Source: Anagrus nilaparvatae | Taxonomy: Eukaryota > Arthropoda > Insecta > Hymenoptera > Mymaridae | NCBI GenBank assembly: GCA_022575985.1 | Contig: JAKSXM010000220.1 | Coordinates: forward strand, 32,215 to 96,214 | Reading direction: 5' to 3' | Length of the DNA: 64,000 nucleotides | Part shown: positions 35,041-47,631 of the stretch, piece by piece | Position numbering within the stretch: the first letter of the stretch is position 1 | How the letters are laid out: every line of letters starts with the position of its first letter | Notes under the pieces: generated by a model | What the model was told of the DNA's origin: nothing | What the model saw: only the letters and a program-made list of their open reading frames with translations | Database searches by the model: none | Made by a program: the position numbers and the translations under genes

Positions 35041-38000
35041 TATAAATTTTTTTGCTCACACTCAAACTTTCAATTATTTATAATCAACTAGTTTTTTAAA
35101 GAAATTACATGGATTTGCTCATATGCATAAAAATATAGCTATTTATTAAAATTGTGTGATATATACAATTGATATTAATTCTAGTATTAATTGGTTTTTA
35201 TAATCTTTAACCAGACACAATTAATGTATTGTACAATGTATTTACAAGAATTATAAATTGATAACAAAAAAAAAAAGAAGCAAAAATCATAAACAGTATA
35301 CTGATGTATATAATTAATGAATATTTATTTTCAAAGTAAAATAAAAACTTCTGTTAATAAATTTTTATTATTTCATTTTTTTTTCTTTTTTATTAATCAG
35401 TGTAACTTTGTATATTTAAAATAAACAATTTTTTTTTTCAAATTCAATTTTCACGTATTATTTTTTTGGTTAATTATTTAATGATTTTTTTTCTTGTTCT
35501 ATTTTTTACAAAATTTTGTATCAAAAATTCATATTTTATCTTAAAATTCTGAGTAATTAACGATGATGAGTAAGACGCTGCCAAATTATTGGCACTACGG
35601 TTCTTCAAGAAAAATTAGGCATTAGGTCAACCAAAAAAAAGAATTTTGTTTCTTTTATTTCTTGACAGAAAAGATTTAAATACGAAAAACACTAGACATC
35701 TAAGACTAATCAATTTTTCAAAACTAGAGCTCCTGTGGGAAAAAATTAGGCATTGCTTCCGAAAGGAAAAAAAATAACATTGCTTTTCTAATTTTTTTAA
35801 GCAAAAAATTTTGATAATAAAGTTTTCAAAAAATTAGGTACAATTAGATACCAGGTATTAGGTACATTTTTTTAAAGCGCGGGTAAACGGCAGAACTTTG
35901 ATGGCCCGACATTGCCCTCCAGACCCGAGATACCGAAAAATTGCAAATGGAAACTGAGAATGTTTTGACCTAATCTATACATCTAGACTATTCCACGGTA
36001 TTTTAATTTCAGTTTTTTTTGCGAAAAAATGGCCAACTTTATGGACCCATAACTTTTTCTAGACCCCGTGGCGAAAAAACGTTTCACAAAAGGTGATAAT
36101 GTTTTGGCCTTGGCTATCTCTGACCAAATATTTAGCTATCTTAATTACACGCACACTTTACCATAGCGATATTAAATCTAGTCATCTTTAAAATTTATAT
36201 AGTGTAGCTAGGAGTTATTAATCATAAAAAATCCCCAACCACAATATAAATTTTAAAGATGACCAGATTTAACATCGACTTTTAATCTACTGTAGAAAGG
36301 GCTTTAGTACAGTATTATAATGGAATGGAAATACATTTCCAATTTGCAATTAAACGAATTAAAAGAAAAAAAAAAACTAAAATTATAATCCGATTAAAGA
36401 GTTTGATGAGCAGCAAAATAAATAAAAAAATCATAATTCTTTAACTTTTTTATGCAATATTACATACAATTTTCAAAATTAAAAAAAAATTAAAAATAAT
36501 ATGATTAAAAATCAATTTTTACAAAATTCTGTAATATCTTTTTTTAATTAAAAAAAAAAAAAAAAATACAAGAAAAAAAAATTTAATCAATATGCATAAT
36601 ACTCATGCAATATAAATCATTTTATTTTTCATAAGGGTCAAACATTTCTTTTTTTTTTATATATATCAATTGTAACTGGTTTTTTAAAACTAGTTATTTC
36701 TGGAATATAAATTGCATATTTCATCTTTTCTTAATAAACATAAAGAAACTTTTTTCATAAAAAAGAAATGTATAACATTAACAAGTAAATAAGACATTTT
36801 TTTGTTTGTAATATATGCATTAAAGTGTAAACTACAAATAAATCTTATTTTAATCAAATTTATTTATTGACTCACCAAAAGGCACTAAATGTGTGTCAAT
36901 GGGTGAAACTTTATAATTGCGAAGCTGGTACGTTGTACAAAGTTTAATTTCCAGCTCGAGCCGAACAAGTAGCTTAATGAAATTTAGAAAAACAGTGTTA
37001 ATGAGTGACAAATGCCTTTCAAGGTTAAACTAGGCCACTTGAGTTAGAAGTTCTGATATATACATTTATTGCTGGGTACATAGAAGATCTAATTGATTTG
37101 ATTTCTGAGAATATATTTGAAATAAATTAGTTCGCTGGGATTACATTTGTTAAAATGTATCAATTACAGAGAAATTATATGTGACCCGATTTTTAATTAG
37201 TTTGTCCAGAGATGGTTAAATAATAAGGTGAATAAGGTGAAAGCTTGTAAGATTTGGCTAGATTTCGCATACTTTCTAAATATTTAAAGACTAATCCTAT
37301 AATAGACAAGATAAGGTCGAGAAGGGCACAGCTCCCCGTGTGGTTTTGGGGACAAAGCTTTCCTAATAAAAACCAGATATTTCACTTACCCCCATAGTTT
37401 ACTTACACCTACCCCTAAGATAATTAAGACCAAAGTGGGGGGGATTGGTTTTTCTTAATTATTAACATGAAAGATGCTTGTAGGGAGGGAGGGGGTTCCC
37501 TGGGAATCTGAAAATAAAGGAAAGTGGACGAATGGGACTAGGGAATTAAAGGAAATATTTATAAGAAATTTTCAGTGGGTAACTGTAGGGGGAGCATTTG
37601 TCCATAGAGGTTATATTGTTAGGGGCACTGGGTCGCCAATCAAAATTCACTTTGAAATTCAGTAATTTTGAAAAGGTTTTGCAAAAAATTTATTAGATAT
37701 AAGGTAAAAGAGCAAGAATTCAGCGAATTTAATATGAAAATCCAGTGAAAAGTTTGACAAAATTCCTGTATAATTAAGGGATATTACCCTCAAAATGTTG
37801 TAAATTCCAATAATTTAGCAGTTTTTTTTCTTCTAATTTTTATTTTTTTATCATAAAAAGTGAGATAGTAATTTCAAATATTATAAAGCATTGAAATTCC
37901 AAAGGTATTCATGCAATCGAAAGTTTATATGTGTACATGTATCATTACTGTGAAGATTAAGTAGTAATAACAGTGGCTTCTTTTACTTTAAAAAAAAAGA

Positions 38001-39086
38001 GAGAAATTCATTGACTGATTAGACCTGATTCTTTTTTATTTGATTATAAAAAAATAAAATTATATAGCGACGATAGTTGTAATCAAAATATTTCAAGGAT
38101 TTTTTTTTTCTTATTTACATATTTTATACGAGTAATATATTTTTATATTATCAAATAAACAAAAAGTAAATTTTTATAATCCTTTTAAAGACCTAATTAA
38201 TAAATAATAAAAATAAAAACTAAATTAATCTTTGTTTACAATTAACTAAAAAACATCAAAAAACCCTTTTTTTATCACAAAGAGATTTTTTTTTTTTTTA
38301 ATTATAAATAATTAAAAATGTTTTTATTCAAAGTTTTAATTTATATTTTTAAATGACTTTTTATTCTGTCTGTTTGTGTACATTTTATTTTTTTTGCAAT
38401 AATTTACAATGAATTTAAAAAACCATGCCCAATTATTATTTTTTTTTTATTTATTTAAAAAACAATTCCACACTATTTTTTAAATTGATTTATTTTTTAT
38501 AACAATATTTGTAAAAATTTATGTAAATATACATAAAATCAAACATTAATTTATCTATATGTGTTTATGTGTGTTAGTATATTGTAAATGTATTAGTATT
38601 ATAAAATAAACTTTGTGATACAAGTAAAATCAATTGATAAGGTTTCATCGACCAGTTTTGTCGCTTTATATATATATATATATGTATATATATGTATAGG
38701 TAGAGCTTAAATTAAAGTGCTTTTCTTTATTTAACTATTTATATATATTACTATCACACTTACACATACACATGTACTAAAAAATTTTTATTTTATTAAT
38801 TTTTAAATAATTTTTAGCTTGTGATTTTTCACACTTTTTAAATAAATATAATATTTGATCAAAGTGCTTTTTCATGTTGAAAAATTTTTTTCCTTTTTTT
38901 ACTTTTTTTTTGTTATTTAAAATAACAATTTTTATATTGGAGCTTTTTGTGTGTATAAATAAATTTTTTTTTTTTTTTAATTTTTGTGGGTTCAGATATA
39001 TTGTAATTTAAAACTTTGATAAGTAATAAAAACGTGTTTATACGATATGGTTTCTGGTTTTACATATTGATGTATTTTTCAATATA
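35041..39086. other. AT-rich intronic stretch with minor repeats
   Basis: At about 36150-36295 an inverted repeat pairs GATATTAAATCTAGTCATCT with AGATGACCAGATTTAACATC, probably a small MITE. At about 37474-37560 a fragment of the G-rich family of 55344 occurs, explaining the short open frame there. A region of normal complexity at about 36866-37140 matches nothing I recognise. A TA run is at about 38669-38696. No exon is supported. Confidence 0.4.
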
Positions 39087-39117
39087 TCTTAATACTATAT
39101 ATTTTTGAAAATTTATT

Positions 39118-39149
<32 letters not shown>

Positions 39150-40028
39150 CACTCATCACGCAAGAACCGCCGAACCAATTGGCATGAAACCGGTGTCAAA
39201 ATAAAGATAAAAAGTCTGCGGGTGACATAGGCCCTATATTTTCTGATTAGCTGTCGTAGTTTTTGAGATATTTAATTTTTAGTATTTTTGAACTTGATAA
39301 CATTTTTTAAAAATTTTAACAAAAATTGAAATATCTCGAGACTATCGAAAAATTTAGCTATCGCACTTCATAGTATTCGATTCAGCACTAATTTTTACGT
39401 ATTCTCTGAAATTTTTATTCAAAACGGAGGTATCTTTAAAATTTTATAAAATATTTTTAAAGCTGGTAAAAAAATTTTTTTCATTTTTTTATTTTTATGG
39501 TATTTCTAATCATTTATTTGTGGATCTGTGTATATTATAATGTAATTTATATTCTATATTAAAATGTAATTTATGCGTACTAAGTTAAATTTTTATTAAA
39601 TACGTACGTTGCTTTAAAATTAAAAAAAAAAATAATAAAATTTTTTACTATATATTATATATATTCAACTCAAATTTTAGGGTATAGTTTGGGGTGATAA
39701 AAAAGTCCTTCAGCCAAAGTTTTAGTCCTCTAGCACCTCATGGGCCCGAAATATGTCTGTTCAAAGGTCCAAAAATAGCCTGATCTGGCCCATTTTCAAA
39801 ATTACACCATTCCTTTGAATTTACTACAAATTTTATCTTATTGGTTACATTTGAACTGGTAAAAGGTCTACATTAAGAAAAAAATTTTAGCTTATTTCAA
39901 GGCGTTAATTTTTTTTGACATTGATATATATTTTGGACAATAACAACATGATAATAATAAAAAATAAATAACAACAACACCGGGAATAGATCAGGGGGGG
40001 GCGGAGCCCCCCCTCACACCTATGCTAG
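39087..40028 (+). mobile_element. Non-autonomous Helitron candidate, about 940 bp
   Basis: The 3' end reads ...ATGCTAG followed by T (the CTRR rule), with a GC hairpin (GGGGGGGC, loop GGA, GCCCCCCC) at 39994-40013, 11 bp before CTAG. The 5' end is placed at TC (39087-39088) after an A, followed by TTAATACTATATATTTTTG and a (TGTC)n run at about 39120-39149. This layout is familiar from insect Helitron relatives. There are no inverted ends, target duplication or Rep/helicase frame. Confidence 0.6.
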
Positions 40029-40091
40029 TATACTATATATATATCGCTCATTTTCATTTTTTTTGCTAAAATTGTGTCACGTGGTCGTATC

Positions 40092-40100
40092 TACATACAT

Positions 40101-40154
<54 letters not shown>
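40092..40154. repeat. Microsatellite (CATA)n followed by (CA)n
   Basis: About six CATA units pass directly into a CA run of more than 20 repeats. The two overlapping plus-strand open frames here (histidine/threonine-rich) are products of the repeat and not genes. Confidence 0.9.
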
Positions 40155-40159
<5 letters not shown>

Positions 40160-40317
40160 GACTTTTTTTAAAAACCGGTTTTTTAGCTTCCTACTTTTTC
40201 CCTGGCTATTCGATTCTGAAAGCAAAAAAGTCAATTATTTTAACCCCTTACGGAAAATTAAATAAAGAAGTATTGAAAATGTGAAATTATTCTAAAACAG
40301 GCTAAAATCGACCTTAA

Positions 40318-40792
40318 GGGAGTTGAAGCGTGGAGGAAAGAAGATATATTTTTTTTCGGACTTCTTTCTTCCTCTCACGAGTTTCGTATAAGAAATTCCA
40401 AAATGTTTTTGTTTATATTTCTGTAAATAAACTCCTAAGAGCTCTGAAATTTTTTCAGTGTGTTTTTATAATAATAAATTATATTTTAACCAAATATTAT
40501 CAAAATCTGTTTTGTAAATTTTGTACAATACGTACTTATTTATATTACATACTTATTCACCGTAAGAGATTTTAAGAGCTCCAAACAAAAAATTTACAAA
40601 ACAGATTTTGATAATATTTGGTTAAAATATAATTTATTATTATAAAAACACACTGAAAAAATTTCAGAGCTCTTAGGAGTTTATTTACAGAAATATAAAC
40701 AAAAACATTTTGGAATTTCTTATACGAAACTCGTGAGAGGAAGAAAGAAGTCCGAAAAAAATATATCTTCTTTCCTCCACGCTTCAACTCCC
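40318..40792. mobile_element. Near-perfect hairpin element, 475 bp, TTAA target duplications
   Basis: The arms at 40318-40522 and 40589-40792 are inverted copies; I can see only about one indel (a run of 8 T against 7 A) outside the loop of about 66 bp. The ends are GGGAGTTGAAGCGTGGAGG and its mirror, with TTAA at 40314-40317 and 40793-40796, as for piggyBac-type mobilisation. The two opposite open frames of 81 and 71 codons are the same sequence read from each arm, so neither is supported as a gene. Confidence 0.85.
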
Positions 40793-40796
40793 TTAA

Positions 40797-41876
40797 TGGC
40801 CGAAATCAAAATTTTTTTTCATACAGATCGATGGGATTTCGGTTGAAAAAAATTTTTAAAAAAAATTTTCAAAAATAAAATGGCGGCAAATGAGATATTG
40901 CGATTTTTCTTAAAACGCATTTTCCCATTTTCCGGAATTTCCCGGGGTTTTTCCGAAAAAATAATGGCAGAAATGGATTTACTGAAGGTTTCCCAACATA
41001 TACTGTTTCAGAATTTTTTTTCAAGCTTATATTTATGATTTTTAACCATTTTCCCGAAAAGCACTAACGCCGGTCGAGAGCCGCCTAATGAGTTTGATTG
41101 GCCATAACTCGGGCTGTTTAAGACCTAGAAGGCTGAAAATTTCAGGATTTTCCTATCTTTATGTTATAAAAACATGGGGAAAATTTGAGGCCGATCCGAT
41201 GACCCGACCTGCCCACCATTGCTGTTTTGGCAAAGAAAAACTCATAGAGCTATGAAAAAAAAATAAAATTTCATAGAGCTATGAAAAAAAAAAAAAATTA
41301 TTTTTGATTTTCGGTTGCTTCGGTTCAACTTTCAATTGCTTATATCTCCGGTCTCTGATGAGGTTTTTTAACGTTTAAGGTCTCATTTGAAAGGTCTTTG
41401 ATAGAAGCTTTTAATGAGACCGACCAAAAGTCTTTAACTAATGATGCTGAGTCACAATTAAAGTTCAAAAATCAGCATTTTTCGATAAAATGAATCTTAC
41501 GTTAATCAATGCCAGTAAAAATCAACTCCATGAAACTTTTTGAAAATTTTTTTGGTAAAAGTTGAAAGTCCAAGAAAAAAAATGAGACCAGCCGGATGTT
41601 TTTTGGACTAATCCTTGAAGCCCAGTAAATTTTTGAAAATTGGCTAAAAACAGCTATTTTTGGGCCTTTTAGAGCTTGTATCTCGGCAACCCGTCCTGCA
41701 AAATGGCTGAAATTTTGGCTGGCTGAGTTTTTTATTACCTCAAACCACCCCTGAAAATTTGAGACCGATCGGAGTCATGGGTGCGCACACTTTTGTATGA
41801 AAAGTAATGGATATGCCCATATATATAGGATAAATATTGTTGGATTAAATTTTGATTCTTTTATTCACACTACTTA
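40797..41876. repeat. Moderate-complexity repeat-like sequence, family not identified
   Basis: Phrases such as GGCCATAACTCGGGCTGTTTAAGACC, TTGAGGCCGATCCGATGACC and ATCTCGGCAACCCGTCCTGC occur, and GAGACCGATCGGAGTCATGG follows. They lack any long open frame. The style is that of untranslated parts of insect DNA transposons or Helitrons. No termini were found. A tract with a duplicated TCATAGAGCTATGAAAAAAA phrase lies at about 41243-41292. Confidence 0.4.
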
Positions 41877-41995
41877 GGGGTTCGCTCATTTCTCTCAGTA
41901 AAGACCCTAAAATTCGTGGTCAGCGACCCAAAAAAACTATATTAGATCAAAACTTATGACGGCCAGTAACTAAACACCCTAACCACGATTTTATT
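41877..41995. repeat. Fragment related to the 54010-54470 repeat
   Basis: In reverse complement this piece follows the 54060-54150 region: TTAGGGTGTTTA, ACTG, the TTTTTTTGGGTCGCTGA phrase and AATTTCGGGTTCTTT-like sequence. It belongs to the wider group of foldback elements sharing that unit. Confidence 0.5.
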
Positions 41996-42050
41996 TGAGT
42001 ATGTACCTGCAAAACTTTTTTGAAAAATTTTCCCATTACCCCAAAAATTA

Positions 42051-42453
42051 CACTGTAAAAAGTAATTTTCTTATATTAACAAAAAAATTAGAACATTTTC
42101 GAAATATTAGTAAATTTTCGAAAAAATTTGTAAATATTCGAAAAAAATCGTATATTTACTAAATTAAGTCGATTTTTTTTTGTGAAGTTGTAAGAAAAAT
42201 TGATAATTTACAATTTTTTCTCGAAAATTTACAAAAAATAGTTGTAAATTTCCGAAAAATAGTTGTGAATTTACAACTTTTTTCGTAAAATCACAAAAAA
42301 AAAATCGAGAATTCTCGAATTTTTCGATAATATACTAAATTTAGTAAATTTACGATTTTTATCGAATATTTACAAAATTTTTTGAAAATTTACTAATTTT
42401 TCGAAAAAATTCTATTTTTTTTTGTAAATCTAAGAAAGTTACTTTTTACAGTG
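42051..42453. mobile_element. TA-flanked hairpin MITE, 403 bp (copy 2)
   Basis: Same family and orientation as 34077-34484: the ends are CACTGTAAAAAGTAATTTTC and GAAAGTTACTTTTTACAGTG, with TA at 42049-42050 and 42454-42455. The two copies differ by small indels and substitutions. Confidence 0.85.
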
Positions 42454-42961
42454 TATCTAACTCATCCTTTTCTGAAAAAATCCAATCTTTTAGATCAAAT
42501 ACCCGAGAGTTCGGGTAAACATAAAATCTTTATTTCCAATAATTTTATTACAAAAGATGTTGACGTATAAATAAAGGGAAAGTTGTTATTTCAGAAATCA
42601 AGTATTTTTTTTTAATAATAAAAAAATTTATATCAGATGACAGGTTTATATCCGACTTGGTTAACTTAACAAGCCGGAACAATACAAAAAATTCTATAAA
42701 AATTTCCCAAATACAATTTGATATTCAATTACCAAGCAAGCAATATAACACTAATACTATTTTCTCTGTGTGTGTAATATATAACTTCTAAAGTAGTTAA
42801 AAAAATAAGCTTTTTTCAATAAAAAAATTTTAATAAGCTTTTACTTAAAAAGTATTAAAAAAAGCATAAAAATTATATATAAGGTATAAAAATAAATTGA
42901 ATATTTAAATCTATAATATTTTAATACTTTTTTAAAAATAATTAATTCCTTTTTTTTATAG

Positions 42962-43018
42962 ATCAGTCGTTAAATGGAACGCAATTAGAACATCTTGTTA
43001 CAGTACCTTCTAATCAAT
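42962..43018 (+). CDS. Candidate second exon of the gene starting at 13234
   Basis: The 57-nt exon sits between a strong pyrimidine tract and acceptor (ccttttttttatag) and a consensus GTAAGT donor. In phase 1 it completes the last codon of the 13234 exon (A|AT, Asn) and reads QSLNGTQLEHLVTVPSNQ, then ends one base into the next codon, again phase 1. A 57-nt symmetric exon can be skipped without shifting the frame. Its link to the 13234 exon is inferred from phase and strand only. No later exon could be found in the remaining 21 kb with confidence. Confidence 0.55.
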
Positions 43019-45468
43019 GTAAGTTGATATATTACTATTATTCATTTTTATATTGAAATTTTTATTGAAAAAAATTAAGTATATATGAGCTGATTTATAA
43101 AAACTTATACTTAAAAATTTTAAATTATTTATTGTATTTTTATTTTACAACATTTTTTTTAGGTTTTGTAAGAATAATTAGAATTTATTTTTGAATATTT
43201 ATCATTTTTCATATTATAGCTTGAAATGAAAAAAGGTAGACTGAGATTTGATTTCTCTAAACATCTTGCATAGAACGAAAATTTTATTTATTTAAAAGAA
43301 ATTATATTTAAAATTGAAAACAAACTGAAATGTTGAAAAAAATTGAATCAAAATAAGCCTTTTAAATTGCATACAGATCAACTATTTTTAAAACTACCCT
43401 TTATTTTAAAAATTTTCTTCAATATTACTTTTAATTTCCACAGTAACATTTGTTACCAACTTCATTTCGAACTTTTATTAATAAAAATTCAACATTTTAT
43501 CATAAATTTATCTTTTTTATTACTTTTTTTAATATATGTGGTTTTAGTTAAAATAAAAAAGAAAAAAAAATTGAATAAAATGTTTTGCGTAAAATTGAAT
43601 TTCATTTGGTTCTTTTTTGTTTTATTTTCTTTGAATAAAAAAAGCAAAGGCGACCTTTTTAGTATATATAAATTATATTATGGCGAGCGAGCGACCCGAT
43701 TGCTTCGTTTGCTCCAAATATATATATATATATATATATCCAGCAGCGATTGTTAGCCGTCGGAACAATAAATTTTCAAGCTTTTTCAATGTGCATGTGT
43801 ACATGTGGCCTATATATTTTCTATATAACGCATTTTGTTTGGTATGATGCGTAAAAAATTCTCTCTTTAAAATAATTTTTTATATGAAAAAAGGGTAATA
43901 TATTTCGTATAAAAAAAAATTAATAGTAATGAAATTAAAAAAAAATTATATATGACAATATTTTCTGGGAAAAAAGTTCTTCTTTGATATAATATTAAAT
44001 TATATATATTATGGGTCGTCAAACAATTTTTAAATATACATATATATATATCTATTTACAACTTTATATTTTCATATGTACAAAGTTTTTTTAATATTAT
44101 TATTATCAGTAGCATGTATGTGATATTCTCTTGGTTAATGTTTTATTTTTTCGAAACATATTAGTCTCCTAGTTGTGTTCAAAAATTTGTTTCATTTATT
44201 CACGATGGTTATAAAAAGATTTGAACATATTTTACTCTTAACTAAAATTGTAGCTTCTAAAAGCTTCTTTAAATAGTTCTATGGTTGAGTCAATATATTT
44301 CAAACCAGTACTTAAAAATGTAAAAATATCTTAAATTTTTGGTAATTTTAATTAATTACCATAAAATAACAATTATTGTTATTATACCCTGGCTAATATA
44401 TATATACTTCAAAATATGTTATATGTTTATAACCATGTATAGAAAATACATTATATATGTATACGTTGACCTGTATTTTAACTTTTACTTTATAATGTTT
44501 AGGTCACATAATAATATAAAACTATTTTCTACCATATTTATACCTACAGTAAAATATAAATATAAAAAAGTATCATAAAAAAAAATGATATCTTTTTATT
44601 TTTTATATACCACCCTAATATAGATTTTTTAATAAAATTGAAATTTTAAAAATATTAATAAAAATTTTATATATGTAAATATATTAACGTAAATTTTTTG
44701 TCTTTTATGTAAAGTACATAAAAAGAAACTCTTGAATCTTTTTAAATACAATAGATTTATATATACTAAAAGTTAGGTTCATGATTTTGCAAGGTATGCC
44801 TGTTCAAACTCGACCTTATACCACTTAACTTAGTGGTATGCTCAGCAAATTTTCAAGAGTGAAACAGAGTAAGAGAATATTTTATCTTATATGTTCGTTG
44901 GTATAGCCAATTTGAATTTTAAACGTGATTAGGACATTAATATACTCTTTAAATGTACACAAATTATTCTCATATATATGATAAATTTAAAGTTATAACT
45001 TGTTTTGTGTACATTTAACCAACAAACATCGTAGTGTAAATTTTAACCTATGTAAACATTGTCTTTTAGTAATCTTGGACTTTGATATCCTGATAGTAAA
45101 GTTTATTTTTGAATATATTAAATCCAAGGTAATTATAACATTTGTTTGAGAATAATAGAAAACGTAGGTTTAAGCTGGAAGTCACGTAAATTTTTATTAA
45201 GCTCTTGTACTTTTGAATAAATTAGATTATCTAAACATTAATTCTTTTCTAAGTAACTTTTAAAGAAAAAAATAAAGTTTTTTAATTTCTTTGAAACAAA
45301 AATTTAAGCTAAAACTTACGTAAAGACTTTAGGTGTAAAAATTCTCGATAAATTAAGGATCATAAGAGGTTTAATATTAAAAAAAATGTTTAATTGATTT
45401 ACATGCAAAAGTGTAATTTTTTTTTTCCTCTAACTTGAAAAAATTATTTCTCGTGGCAATAAAAAAGA
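43019..45468. other. AT-rich stretch with simple repeats, no gene
   Basis: TA runs occur at about 43719-43738. The 137-codon open frame at 43343-43756 crosses one of them and is rich in Phe, Leu, Lys and Ile; I do not consider it coding. No exon in the right phase for the gene ending at 43018 is evident. Confidence 0.45.
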
Positions 45469-45900
45469 CTACTTACCTTCACCATGCTCTGATTTTAGAC
45501 CAGTTGCTCTGCTCTGTTTCTTGTCTAAGGTTTGGGTAAAATTATTACATAAACAAATCACAGCATTTTTTAAAACTAACAACTCACTTGATGAATTACA
45601 GACTGGATACAGACAGCACATAAGTACAGAAGCAGCGTTACTAAAACTAATTGATGACATAAAACAGGGAATGAATAACAGATATATTACAGTATTACCA
45701 CAATTCAACTTCAGTAAGGCGTTCGATACGATATCGCCCACTAAATTGTTAACAAAATTAATAAAAATGGGATTCTTCAGTATGTCACTATTATGGATCA
45801 AATTCTACTTGTAAAGTAGAAGTCTAAAAGTAATTTTAATAGTATTATTTCTTGGGGTGCTCCAAGGTTCAGTACTCGGACCCTTGCTGCTTTGTATGTA

Positions 45901-46888
45901 TATTAAGTCACAGGATGAAAACCCGGGATATTTTTAAGAAAAATATATAAATTAATTTTTTGAAAATATCCAAATTACCGCTCTGCCTCGATTAGTTTGC
46001 GACCTTAGACCAATCAGAGATCGACACTCAAACAGAGCAAAAGAGAAGCGTTCGCCCGCTGAGGCAGACTGATAGTAGTCATCATAAAGTACAAACGTAC
46101 GTCTTTTTGATTTTTCGAATTTTCGTTTGATTTGATTAGTTAATTTTGGCCTAATTTGAGTTTGTTTTCAAATAAAATCAATAATTTGTGATTGGGAAAA
46201 TTTATATTTTTAATATTAATTTTCAATTTGTTATATGGTGATTGCTATATTAATAATATTACGGCAGAACGCAGTCAATTCCTATAATTTTTACTAATAA
46301 AATTATTTGTGTGAGATCCGTATGTGTAAATACTGGATTTTAATAATTTGGACATTATGGACATTTTGGACATTTTGGACAGTATAAGGAAGAATTGAGT
46401 TTTATTTTTATATTTCTTCGGATCTCATCTACACGAAGATCGTCTAGGTAAATACTCCAAAATTATTTGCGTATGTGTGCTCTCGGGTTTTAGTTAGGAA
46501 AATTTTCGTCTTTTTCATTATTTAATTATACAGTATATTTTATGTTATTTGATAATTATAATTTCTTATGTGGAAACACGCCCTAGATTTTTCATGTTCT
46601 AATAATTTCCCCCTAAATTTATGTATTCCGGCTTTTCCTAGAATTTAAGTAATTTCTGTAAAAATATATTTTGTATGTGTTAACGGAGATCTCGTTAACG
46701 TAGTTTTGATATTTGCTAGAAAACATTGTGGCGCTCAACGAGAAATTTTATTAAATTTAAAATAATAATTAATAAAATTAAAAGTATATAATCAATTTAT
46801 TTAAATTTCTCCCTTTCCCTAATGATAAATTAATTTCAAGGTAAGCATCTTTTAGCTATTATTCTCCCGTCGTTTAGAAGCCGGTAAC
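45901..46888 (+). mobile_element. LTR-retroelement remnant inserted in the LINE (tentative)
   Basis: This roughly 1-kb block separates two adjoining RT motifs of the LINE (LLLCMYI and INDVKL), so it is an insertion. Near 46730 it contains TGGCGCTCAACGAG, close to the tRNA-Lys primer-binding form TGGCGCCCAACG seen in many LTR elements, preceded by ...AAAACA. That would make the left part an LTR and leader. No gag or pol and no second LTR were seen, so this remains weak. Confidence 0.35.
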
Positions 46889-47104
46889 AATTAATGATGT
46901 AAAATTACACTTACCACCCAAAGTGCAATACATACTTTATGCAAAGGATCTACAGGTTTACTGTCAAGTATAAGTTAAGAAGATACTTGAGGTCACTGCC
47001 TTACAATCGGAAACTGCTCGTAAAATCTCCACTTGGACTTAGTAAAAAACGAGGTTATTTCATTTCGGCTCAATCATGGAAAACAAAAGCGATTTACTTT
47101 GGTA

Positions 47105-47631
47105 CACTGAGAAAAAATGTAGAGTAAAATCTACTTTTGCAACTGGAAGATTTTACTATTAATTTTAGTAAAGTTATTTGATGAATTGAAAATATTACAT
47201 TTTACACGTTTGTCCATTATTTTTTACTACAATTAAGGGTAATTTTTCTTGAAGAAGATTGTTACAAAAATTTATTATATTCTCACTCTCTCACATGTGT
47301 TTAATGTTTTTTTTTTAATTTTTAATTTTTTTTAAATTTTTTTTTAATTTTTTTTTTTTATAAATTTTTTTAAAATTTTTTTTAAAAATAATTTATATTT
47401 TATAATTTATACAATTTTGGTTCCTTATATAGTATCTGAAACCAAATTTTGTCACTTGCGAGAAAAAAATGTATAAATAAATTCTACTAAAATTAATAGT
47501 AATATTTTTTTCCTATACGGGTAGTTTATAAAATATGTGTTCGTAAAAAATAACATAAAACGCCATTTTAACAACTTCAAATTATTTTACTAATCAAAAG
47601 GGTAATTTTCACCAATAAATTTTTGTGAGTG
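47105..47631. mobile_element. TA-flanked MITE inserted in the LINE, 527 bp
   Basis: The ends are CACTGAGAAAAA and TTTTTGTGAGTG, flanked by TA (47103-47104 and 47632-47633). The TTTACT/AGTAAA phrases near the ends (for example AGTAAAATCTAC) recur in both arms. It separates two conserved parts of the LINE, supporting insertion. Confidence 0.7.

Noticed and set aside
40063..40284. Two overlapping frames with His/Thr repeats
   Set aside because: They are the CATA and CA microsatellite read in two frames.
40330..40787. Opposite frames of 81 and 71 codons with near-identical products
   Set aside because: Both come from the arms of one hairpin element; no start context or family.
43343..43756. 137-codon open frame on the plus strand
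   Set aside because: Product is almost only Phe, Leu, Ile, Lys and Asn and ends in a TA microsatellite (YIYIYIS); no motif or splice context.
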